A DNA stretch of 64,000 bases. It comes from Siphonodentalium dalli. Lineage: Eukaryota > Mollusca > Scaphopoda > Gadilida > Siphonodentaliidae. The position numbers were made by a program, and so were the translations under genes. Shown one piece after another: positions 55,451-64,000 of this stretch. A model generated the notes under the pieces. It made no database searches. It was not told the origin of the DNA and saw only the letters and a list, made by a program, of their open reading frames with translations. Each line of letters begins with the position of its first letter. The first letter of the stretch is position 1. The stretch covers positions 262,985,863 through 263,049,862 of the forward strand of contig CP136064.1 of NCBI GenBank assembly GCA_032622095.1. The letters run 5' to 3'.

Positions 55451-55522
55451 TCTGTAAAACACAGATTTCAATAATGGTCTGTTGAGGGGTATAACAATAG
55501 TTTGTGGTATAGGTCTGTTTAA

Positions 55523-56280
55523 CTAGTTCATTTTTCCGAGAGATCTGTGGTGTCGTGGAATAAGCACTGTGTATCCTAATAGTGTAGCCTTTGGTGTGGG
55601 AGTGAATATCTCAAAACTGCACAGTCATCACCCATTCACTATAATATGCGAAATTAGCGACTCTTCCAATGATAAGTGGTCAATACTTGTAAAACATAAC
55701 CCTACCCCCTAAACTGGTGCTCATCGACCTTGTCACATTTTGCTCTTCTACTATTTCAAGCGCTTGGAGTAGAACAACACCACAATTGTGAAAAAGTGAC
55801 AAAAGCATGGATCTTGCCTCATATGTTCCCTGTACGTTACTGCACATTTAAAGATGTGGCGACATTCGCGACAGGACCTTCCTTAGCAACGGTTGCTAGG
55901 CAAGTACGCGGCATCGAAGTAATGCATATGACTGATATTTTGTGAGTTATAACAAACTAAACTACGTCGTGTAGCATTTTTATGGTGAAAATATTTATAA
56001 ATTGGTAGTGTTGACCTGACTGACAAATTACCATATTTCTTACCTACAGGGGTTGACGGTTGCTAGGGACACACCCAACACATAAAAATGCACATAGGAA
56101 AGATATTATGGTACACCAAGTAGCACCTTTATGTTGAAAACAATTATAACAGTTGTTGTTATTATAAAAGTTGTTAGTGAGCCTAACTAGAATTTGCTAC
56201 AAATTTAGTTTTCGTATGGGTATTATTATCCGTTATGCTCCATTATCAGTTCAGTTATCAGGAATTCAGTGTGAAAGTTT
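55523..56280. other. no gene; contains one arm of a long imperfect inverted repeat
   Basis: About 55845-55925 (GACCTTCCTTAGCAACGGTTGC, then GGCATCGAAGT) is inversely matched at about 59410-59480. CGGTTGCTAGG recurs at 56047. No coding signature. Confidence 0.4.
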
Positions 56281-56284
56281 AAAA

Positions 56285-58480
56285 GTTCTTGCTTATGTTT
56301 AATATGGGACATGACCACAGTAGTTATATAAGCCATAGACCCACACAGCGAGATGTATAATTTAAGTCCCGGATCCACTCTACTATATACGAAGAACATG
56401 GGGCCCCAATACGTTAGTTATGGACCTAGCCCACAATAGTTATGTAAGGACCCAGGCACCTATACGTAGTCATAGGACCCATGTCCATACATACATGCTA
56501 TGGACGTATGCCCATACACACAGGCCATGGACCAGGCCGCTACATATAAGCCCTATATATTGGTCTTCGATCCTGGCATCTGTAGACAAGGCATACACAA
56601 TTTAACCACACGGTTTTGACGGGTTATATCTGGTCACCAAGAACAGAGGCCGCAATGGAGCAATGACATAGAAATACATTAGTATATGCTATGTTGATAA
56701 ACCCAGCCCAATATACATGTTGTGTGATATATAAGCTGCATGGCACTGTTACTTGGTGCTAATACCCAAGTGCCCATAGCTAGACCGTGTACTCAGATAC
56801 CATAGACCAAGTTCCATGTATAATACATTAGTACACCATTAATTCAGGACCTTATATGTGGTATGAACACATGGGACAGTTATGTGACAGACCCACATAT
56901 ACATATATATTGGACCGATGCCACATATATGAATGTTATGGATGGAGGCCCCTATAAATAGCCCATGCACACATGGCGCTGTAGGTTGGTCATGGACACA
57001 TGCCCATATATATAAACCGTGGACCTATGACGATATATGTTTGACATAGCATTGTGCCCAGGCATGAGCAGGTGTCTATGTGTAGGGTGTGGACCCATCC
57101 CATTATACTAGATATATCTAAGCACGTTTAAGTAGTGCTAATACCCAGGTAACTATAATTGTGTATGCATTGGATACAGGTGCCTATAGGTAGGACATGG
57201 GCTCAGGGCCCTAAATTATAAGCAACGGAACCGGCGATATTAGTCAGGTCATAGATTCACATATATGCAGATAGACCCCAGGCCCCTATGGGTAAGTCGT
57301 GGACCACAATGCATACCATGTACGTACGCCCGCATAGAGATCAACACCATATAGGATGGATATCCCTATATATAGGCCGTGTGAAACCACTATAGCTTAG
57401 TTTAAACAGTATTTATTCCATGAACAATACAACATAAATTACAACATATCAGAATATAACATCATGGACCGGATTCGACATCAAGCGTGTGTGCTTATGA
57501 GAGTCGTTTCCGGGAATCAGTTTTTGTCCACCCCACCCAGCGAGAGAGCGACTCTGATTTATATAATGTTGTGTCGTACGATATACATTCCGTAATCCAG
57601 ATATTACTGTCGTTCCATGTAGCCGATTATTACTCTCGCGAGGTGGGGTGGGTGTAGGTACGTCAGGTAATGGCATTATGTAATTGTGTATAGGAATGAA
57701 GAATAATTAATGTTTTATAGATAATGATGGTGTATCTCTTCACTATGTTTCTGTATAGATTTAGATATGTACATGTAGAATAAACATCGTGTCGCAAAAG
57801 CGTCCAACATATTTCTTTTCACTGGCTCTTCTTTCCACTTTTTTTTTCATTAATGTGCAATTATGTATGGTTTATATATTAAATAGATATATAAGTAGAT
57901 AAAATATGGTCTTTTGAGTCTATTTTTAAAGGATATAACAATAATGTATCATGTTCGAAATGCTGCTGGCAATAGCTTGGCCATGGACCCAGGCTCATAT
58001 AGGTAGGAAATTGACACAGCCCACTGTGGACTATTATCCAACATGATTACCAGGCATTTATATGTAAGACATGAACCCATCACATGTATATTTATGCTAC
58101 ATGGATATCTAGGCTATAATTCCAGTCACGCATAAGCCATGGACCCATGTGAACTCCGCATGTAGCGCAAATACACAAGTACATAGTGTTATGAATTTAT
58201 GACATGTACCCAGATACCAGGCCCAAATAGTATATCGTCGGTCCAGCCCCCTGTCTATGACATGGCCACAGTAGTTAAGACACATCATTGGATTCAGTAT
58301 CATATATATAGGCAATGAACTACTATTGGTTGGTCATGGACCCATAGGTGCCCATGTAAATAGTAAATAGGCACCGGTTCCTAAAGGTAGTTGATGGTAT
58401 CTCAGTCTGAAATATATAGGCCATGCTCCTGTATGTAAAGACTTGTAAAGGATCCATGCCCACGTATTGCCACATATGCA
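56285..58480 (+). repeat. degenerate CATGGACCCA/TATATA repeat field
   Basis: More than 1.5 kb in total is made of strongly diverged units of about 30-45 bp, combining (G)CCATGGACCCA, GGCCC(C)TATATATA and GTTATG/TAGG words. Unit order is kept but spacing drifts, so it looks like an ancient tandem array. It is interrupted at about 57390-57960 by unrelated AT-rich sequence. No ORF. Confidence 0.7.
57390..57960. other. unrelated insertion within the repeat field
   Basis: Begins TTTAAACAGTATTTATTCCA (an AATAAA in minus sense) and contains a 75-codon minus-strand Pro-rich frame (57449-57676) without recognised domain. It may be the 3' part of an antisense retroelement; not assignable. Confidence 0.35.
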
Positions 58481-60342
58481 GTTATGGTATGGATATGAAG
58501 GACACACAGTTAGTTCCTACCGTATATCCAATAGTATTCCGGATGCTACCACACTGTGTGCAGTATTTTGCATTGATGCCATGGTCAATTGTAGTGCGAA
58601 TGTTGGATTCCCGGGGGTGCAGCCCTGTTACATGTTACATAGCGTCGGCTATCGGCTGCACCCAGGCAAATACCTAGAGACGAAAAGAAATTTTGTCAGC
58701 TATATTTAGCAGATGCCAAAGACTACTGAGATAACTGAACAAGCATTATCTTGATAATCATTAATTTTAGCCTAGGAAACAACTGTTTTAGCCTAGGAAA
58801 TTATTCTGGCCTGGGCAATTTCTTATCCTATGCAAATTTCTGCTAACTAACAGGGCTGGAGTGGTGTCGACATAAATGTTGATCAGTATTTTTAAATGTC
58901 TCATCAACATGTATTCCAACAATGGATTTATGTAAGATACAATCATAAACTTCATACATGTATGTCATTCTGATTAAAATAACTAAATAGTAGTTTTGTC
59001 AATGGTCGGTGGCTACCTGGCAACATTTAAACCTCAATACCAATCTGACACATGGCATTTTTTGCATCTGTGCACAATATAACGACCTTTAGTGATGTAC
59101 TATTTGGCAATATAAGCATAATATGGCATATTATGAAACAATTGTATCATTAAAACGCCAGAAACTCATACCGTATTATGAAACAGTTGTTTCACCATAA
59201 AATGATATGTAAAAACTATTATAAAATCAGTCAGCTGGGCATTTGTCGATTTCGGGTATGTCCCTATCAACCGCATACCACCCTTGTAAGTAAGAATATA
59301 GTAATTTTCCAGTCAGATCCACAATAAGAACAACTAATCTTATTTTCACCATGAAAATGCTACATGAAGTAGTTTGGATTGTTAAAACTGCCATAATATC
59401 ATATTTGTACTTCTTCGATGTCAGATAGTTGCCCAGCAACCGTTCCCGAGGAAGGACCTGCCGCGATGTCTACGCATCTGAAAATGATCAATAGTATCTT
59501 AGGAACCTATGTGTCACGTTTCATTGTTTTATCACCCTTTGCATAATTGTTATACCAACGCCTGGACTATTATGTGGTCTTTTGCCTCGAAGCCTGGTCG
59601 TACGTTTTAGGAGGTAGTGTTAAGTTTTCAGCTATAAAATCTTAAGGATGGTGATGTTTCGATATATCTTACCACTTTCATTTTCTAAACTAACCTCTGA
59701 TCTTGAATAATGGTTCATATTTCAACTCATTTTCGTCTGAAAAACTTTACTTGCCCTCTTTTATGGGGAAAATTTTGAATCATCATGCGATTTCTATGCT
59801 GTCTTCGGTAATAATGTCAAAACAATTAGGGAAGATAGACTGGTAGTAAGCTCTAGCATCAATTGCACATATCCAGCAACAAGTGCTCCACGATAGACGG
59901 GTGTGTGTGTGTGTGAAGAATGAGTCCGTAAATTAGTCTACATATGATTGCATTCGCATATGACCTGATCGAATTTCCTCAGAATTTGAACCATTCCGAA
60001 AAATCATGATATCTCAAAAAGCTCAACTCGGATTCTATGGGACTTTTGTCATATTGTCCATAAATGTCTTCTTTTACTCCCTGAAAAAAATCTGTTTTCC
60101 CCGATGTTTTCCCCACATGAGCCCTAATGTGCCTGGACTATAAGGCAATGTTGCAATTAGAGTTATTATTTGTGTAACTTAGTCACTGTGACTAACAGCA
60201 TGGATAGTTGTAGAGACTGGCTGAAAGATGTAGTCCAAGTCACTCCACATGTTTGTGACTAACCATAAGTTAGTCATATTGACCCGATTTTTTTCTCACT
60301 GCTTGTGGTCAGTGAATTTCATGAAACCCATTTCTGTTCAAA
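58481..60342. other. intron sequence, no gene
   Basis: AT-rich. Holds a TTTTAGCCTAGGAAA word repeated about three times at 58765-58820, a TATTATGAAACARTTGT pair at about 59130 and 59175, and the second arm of the 55.9-kb inverted repeat (59410-59480). No coding content. Confidence 0.4.
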
Positions 60343-60343
60343 G

Positions 60344-60571
60344 GCACGTCGAACATCTGGCTAGGCATTCGAGCTGATGTATTAACAAATTCGTGGTACT
60401 GGGGCTATGGAACGTCATACAAACAGGCTATGATACAAGCAGAATCAGATCTTGACCCGACCACGACTACCACCGACTGCCAGATCTTGCCTGATGTGAA
60501 TATTGCTCCGGGCCTATGGATAAAAGAACCGGCATGCACAAGTGCTCATAATTTCATATGCGAAGCCTCCG
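60344..60571 (+). CDS. CTLD3, C-terminal (B) exon
   Basis: The acceptor TTCTGTTCAAAG leads in phase 1 into T-S-N-I-W-L-G-I-R, S-W-Y-W-G-Y-G, a Thr-rich loop, D-C-Q-I-L, L-W-I-K-E-P-A-C and N-F-I-C-E-A-S before the donor TCCG|GTGAGA (phase 1). The WIGL-type strand, the W-Y-W strand and the paired C-terminal cysteines identify the second half of a CTLD. As in the other modules, EPN/QPD and WND are missing. It completes CTLD3 begun at 45016 and is followed 1 kb later by CTLD4-A. Confidence 0.85.
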
Positions 60572-61043
60572 GTGAGAATAAATATACAGTCGTACCAACG
60601 CTTAGGATATTCCGTACACAGCTGGTTTATGTCATAGAAGTATATGCCTAAATGTAGCACTCCTCTATTGCACAACTAATTATCAAAATGTTCTTAGCCA
60701 CTTCCTTCTAATCAGATAAATGATGAAACATGTTTGCTATCAGACTTTCGCCACACAAACGCATCGCCAAGACACCCCAAACTTTCAAAATAATACCGTT
60801 AGTATGAAGGCCTTTACTGTTTTTCAGAACTGTTATTATACCCTTGAAGAAAAATATAATTTCGTCCGTATGTCCGTCTATATTATCGTCTATACATTCG
60901 TTCGGGCATATACATCTCAGTCATGAGTTATCAGACATAAATGATATTCGGGATGAAGGTTGACCACCGGGAAATACACAACGCTCGTTTGAATTGAGTT
61001 TGAGACTGTGACTGAAAAATGCTGTGATTTGGTTAAGCAAACC

Positions 61044-61050
<7 letters not shown>

Positions 61051-61116
<66 letters not shown>
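61051..61116 (+). repeat. (TA)n microsatellite at the Helitron empty site
   Basis: About 65 bp of alternating TA. The long copy retains short TA stretches on either side of its Helitron array, so the array inserted into this tract. Confidence 0.93.
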
Positions 61117-61117
<1 letters not shown>

Positions 61118-61593
61118 ACGTTCTCGTGGACTGTATGACTGGATAGATAAGAATGATCGCTCGGGTACCGGGTAATTGATTTACATTGTGTGTTATTCAG
61201 GGTCACTTTCAATGTAGGGCATACTTTGAGTCTGAAACAAACAGGGTTTTCAATATAATATTATTTTATTTTAAAGCATTTCGAAGTACCAACCACTGAT
61301 TATCGAAGTCGTGATTCGTGTTACATTTTTGCGTTCTATCTCTGGCATTCACACCTAAATTGAAGATCGCAAAGGAAAGAGCCAAGCGACAGCTGTGTTG
61401 GCGTGAAGTTTGTTCTATATATATTTAGATTAAAGGTTAAACACCCCTCCAAATGAATAATAGACCATTCCAATTTATACTGTTATAACTGAATAGGAGA
61501 ATCCATTTAGAATATAAAGGGTTAAGATGTACTATCGCGTATAATTAATCAATTGGATGGACATAACTAACGTTATGGTTCTTATACCAACAG

Positions 61594-61782
61594 TATTGTG
61601 TTCGCACACGTTCTCGATGCTAACAGAAGAGACAAAGCAACACGGCGACTCGTGTTACTATAAAATCCAGGGTTCAACACACTACTTGGAGGCTCAGCAG
61701 ATATGTATGGATGGTGGAGCTCACTTACTCTTCCTCGAGACAAGACAGGAAAGACAGGATCTGATGGGAAAATTCCAAGCAG
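61594..61782 (+). CDS. CTLD4, N-terminal (A) exon
   Basis: 189 nt, same length as CTLD3-A (45016-45204), and differing by eye at only the second base (TA versus TG after the acceptor ATACCAACAG). It therefore encodes the same S-C-Y-Y-K, alpha1 cysteine and G-G-A-H-L-L-F-L-E-T motifs and ends at the same donor AGCAG|GTGAGC in phase 1. It follows CTLD3-B (phase 1) in the right order to form a fourth CTLD. Its B exon is not found before the window end. An in-frame ATG at 61557 with a hydrophobic V-M-V-L-I-P-T-V-L lead offers an alternative first-exon reading, as in the other copy. Confidence 0.83.
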
Positions 61783-62009
61783 GTGAGCAAAAGTTATATT
61801 ACGCCTTTGACTCACTCGGGTATTTTTGCTAATTATCCAACCGTGTGCAATTCATTTTGGGCTGCTTCGTCCGGGAATCATATAGCAGACTTATGAGTGC
61901 TTCCCGTACGTTTGGAAACCATTCCATACCATCCGGGTGAATTTTCTTCTTCTGCAAATTAATGTGCGCCAGAAACAATGTGAGACACTTAGACCCGTTT
62001 CGTGACCTC

Positions 62010-62122
62010 CATTGTAAACCTGGTCTATGTAAACTTCTATTGGGTTTCACCACCGTTTTTTAATGCTAAGACCAGTCTATACCCGATCCCCAGGTCCAAC
62101 TGACGTATTCGTCATCTCTTGT
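62010..62122 (+). mobile_element. truncated CGGATTCG-family MITE
   Basis: AAACCTGGTCTATGTAAACT, then AGACCAGTCTA, CCCAGGTC and GACGTATTCGTCATCTCTTG follow the order seen inside 14070-14180. It is cut at the right by the TTAA MITE. Confidence 0.6.
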
Positions 62123-62383
62123 TTAATCCTTTCATGATGGAAGCTGCGCTGTTGCAACATTTAATACCCTTTGCTAGCATTCTAGTATATATGCGAGTCT
62201 CCCATAGGGAGTCTCGCGCATATAAGATAATGCACTGGCTTACAAGATCAAGGGAAACATTCTTAGGCCAATATATTCTCTTATATATGGGAGGCGCCCT
62301 ATGAGCAACTCGAATATATAAGAAAATGCATTGGCACAAGGTTTTCGCAGAACTTCAGGAAGCTCCATCCATGGAAGGGTTAA
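62123..62383 (+). mobile_element. TTAA-flanked MITE with twin palindromes, diverged short form
   Basis: The ends TTAATCCTTTCATGATGG and CCATGGAAGGGTTAA pair imperfectly with TTAA at both edges. The interior retains two TATATATGCGAG-type palindromes (about 62172-62240 and 62263-62337) like those of the 399-bp copies at 17258 and 32487, but the flanking single-copy segments differ. An older or separate subfamily. Confidence 0.72.
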
Positions 62384-62682
62384 GCGCGATCTAGCAAGTC
62401 AATGGTTTTGCAGTAGCGTCCCTCAACCAACATGCCCACAATTAGATAGCGAAAGACACATAATCGGGGTTCACGATTAGATAGCGACTGATATTCAATC
62501 GCAGTAACACGTGCAAACATAGGCAATTATATAGGTTTGCTATCTATATGTATCTACCCGCTCCTTAATGCTCTCTATCCATTGCTCGTGTGTTTACACT
62601 CTCCGCTATGCGGTGTAACCATTGAATGTTTTATCCCTTGTTGGGAGGTATAACAATAGTTTGTCGTATAGGTCTGTTTAAG

Positions 62683-63229
62683 TCCTTTTAAAAGAACGCT
62701 TATAATTTCTGCTTAGATTGGTGATTTGTAGTGGAAATTTCCGCTATGGAAAGTTCGTGAATGTATAAATATAGAACATCCTTGACATTACAGCATGATA
62801 CTAAATTCGATCAGCAATTTTAGCATTGTTTTTGCCTGTAAGTCGGGTATTAATTGTTGCTGTTTTTTTCATGGAAAATAAACCAACAAGGGAGGTAATT
62901 TCACACAATATATATTTTTAACCCCATGTTATAACTTATTTCAGTATTATCACAACACTGTTTTTAAATGAATATATGATAAATTTATTGCAATTTGTGG
63001 ATATATCTAGCGGAAATATCTCCTTGATTCATTGTACTTTATAAAGGACACTAGGCATGGCTGGGGCCCCGAATATTTTGATTCCCTATCCGTTATGAAG
63101 TATACTAGGCATATGCATTATCAAATGTTTGCAATGTTAATGTTATGAATTTTATCGTGTAGGTTTTGCGGTAATGCAAACAGAGATTTCAGGTTATAAG
63201 AACTAGCTGCGTAGCACACCGGTTTGCTA
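62683..63229. other. no feature recognised
   Basis: AT-rich sequence after the duplicated block. A B exon for CTLD4 was looked for here and not found. Confidence 0.4.
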
Positions 63230-63856
63230 GTGGCCACCCTACAACACCCTTTATTTGACCTAAATCGGTCAAATAGCCGAAATATGACCTATATCGGTCA
63301 AATAACCAAGAGGCGGCATGGGTGCCCTATTTGAACTCCTCTGGGTGCCGACCATCTTGGATCAGGTTGGGGTGTGAATATGTAGAATGTCTTGGGCCCA
63401 CCCTACCTCACTTTTATTTGACCTAAGTCGGTCAAATAGCGGGGATATATGGCACAGGTGCCCTATTTGATCCCCTCTGGACGGCGACCATTTTGGATCG
63501 GGGTGGGGTGTGAGGGGTGGAGATGTAGACCATGGGGACCACTGTACAATACCTTTTATTTGACCTAAATTGTCAAATAGCTGAGATATTGCATGTGTGC
63601 GCTATTTGAACCCATCTGGACGGCGGCCATTTTTTGATCGGGGGTGGGGTGAGAGGATGAAGAAGGAGAGTGTCTTGGGGGCCACTTTGCAATACCCTTT
63701 ATTTACCTAAATCGGTCAAATGGCCGAGATATGGCACGGGTGCCCTATTTGAACCCCTCTGGACGACGACAATTATTGATCGGGGTGGGGTGAATGGGGT
63801 GTGTTGAAAGAGTGTCTTGGGGGCCACCCTATAACACAATATATTTGACCTAAATG
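63230..63856 (+). repeat. 140-165-bp satellite-like tandem repeat, about 4 copies
   Basis: Each unit has GCCACCCTACAACACCC, the palindrome ATTTGACCTAAATCGGTCAAAT, GAGATATGGCACGGGTGCCC, TATTTGAACCCCTCTGGACG and ATCGGGGTGGGGTG, then a GTCTTGGGGGCC join. Unit starts are near 63233, 63399, 63536, 63679 and 63822. Copies have diverged by 10-20%, and the last is truncated by unrelated sequence. Confidence 0.87.
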
Positions 63857-64000
63857 TATTTTTTTCGAATAAGGAATACAACACTTGCCGGTGGGTATCA
63901 ATTCACAGTTCTTGATGATACCAAATGTTATTTCATGATGCATGATCTAATTAATATAGTTAAAATGAACATAAATTTACCATGTGTATGCCTAGCGTCC
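63857..64000. other. right edge, no feature
   Basis: Unassigned AT-rich sequence to the end of the window. Confidence 0.4.

Larger units (their letters stand above)
38182..55522 (+). repeat. segmental duplication, long copy (filled with insertions)
   Basis: Collinear with 60967-62682 once insertions are removed. Matched pieces: 38182-38262 with 60967-61040 (ACACAACGCTCGTTTGAATT); 44516-45340 with 61100-62010 (GACGWTCTCGTGGAC through the CTLD A exon and beyond); about 52695-52804 with 62545-62640 (CACTCTCCGCTATGYGG); and about 55475-55522 with 62641-62682 (GGTATAACAATAGTTTG). The pieces missing from the short copy are the Helitron array, the intact LINE with its flanks, and a truncated LINE. 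Confidence 0.85.
60967..62682 (+). repeat. segmental duplication, short copy (empty-site record)
   Basis: Counterpart of 38182-55522. It has a plain (TA)n tract where the long copy has the Helitron array, and an uninterrupted join (TTATCCCTTGTTGGGAGG) where the long copy has the truncated LINE. It has its own insertions: a truncated CGGATTCG-family MITE at about 62010-62122 and a TTAA MITE at 62123-62383. It also has about 95 bp after the A exon that the long copy lacks. Confidence 0.85.

Noticed and set aside
57449-57676. 75-codon Pro-rich minus-strand frame
   Set aside because: No domain and no conserved neighbours; not supportable as a gene.
1-64000. tRNA and rRNA genes
   Set aside because: Looked for A/B-box tRNA patterns and conserved rRNA cores by eye; none was convincing. 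A covariance-model scan would be decisive.

Overview
This window is animal nuclear DNA: AT-rich, almost without long ORFs, with small coding exons bounded by GT/AG splice sites and a dense, nested load of transposable elements. The mix of C-type lectin-like (CTLD) exons, Helitrons carrying CTAG ends, an APE-type LINE, hAT, TTAA-specific and other foldback elements, and a captured Cys-loop receptor exon fits a marine invertebrate. I cannot name the phylum from sequence alone. No bacterial operon, CRISPR array, rRNA or convincing tRNA is present.

The host coding signal is a set of plus-strand CTLD exons, each CTLD split into an N-terminal A exon and a C-terminal B exon, with every junction in phase 1. 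The order is: CTLD1-B (11634-11849), a Thr-rich linker (24375-24425), CTLD2-A (26860-27057), CTLD2-B (28585-28803), a possible signal-peptide exon (37063-37156), CTLD3-A (45016-45204), CTLD3-B (60344-60571) and CTLD4-A (61594-61782). The matching phases allow one long multi-CTLD gene. They also allow two tandem genes, the second starting near 37.06 kb. CTLD1-A lies left of the window and CTLD4-B right of it.

The CTLD3-A and CTLD4-A exons sit in a tandem duplication: about 38.18-55.52 kb matches about 60.97-62.68 kb once insertions are removed. The short copy acts as an empty-site record. It shows that a 6.25-kb head-to-tail Helitron array (38264-44515) and a truncated LINE (about 52805-55450) entered the long copy, and that an apparently intact two-ORF LINE (46302-52245) also lies only there.

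Other regions: 0.2-4.6 kb holds two related TIR elements (one with a MADF-domain fragment, one with a nested hAT MITE) and a 23-bp minisatellite. 4.6-11.5 kb has no host gene, apart from a zinc-finger remnant. 12.5-24.2 kb is a nested transposon stack inside the intron before the linker exon, including a TIR element with a fragment of a Cys-loop ligand-gated channel. 24.4-26.7 kb is a TIR element with a nested MITE. 31-36 kb has a Helitron-like copy, a TTAA MITE with twin palindromes and a decayed antisense LINE. 56.3-58.5 kb is an old degenerate repeat field. 63.2-63.9 kb is a satellite-like array.
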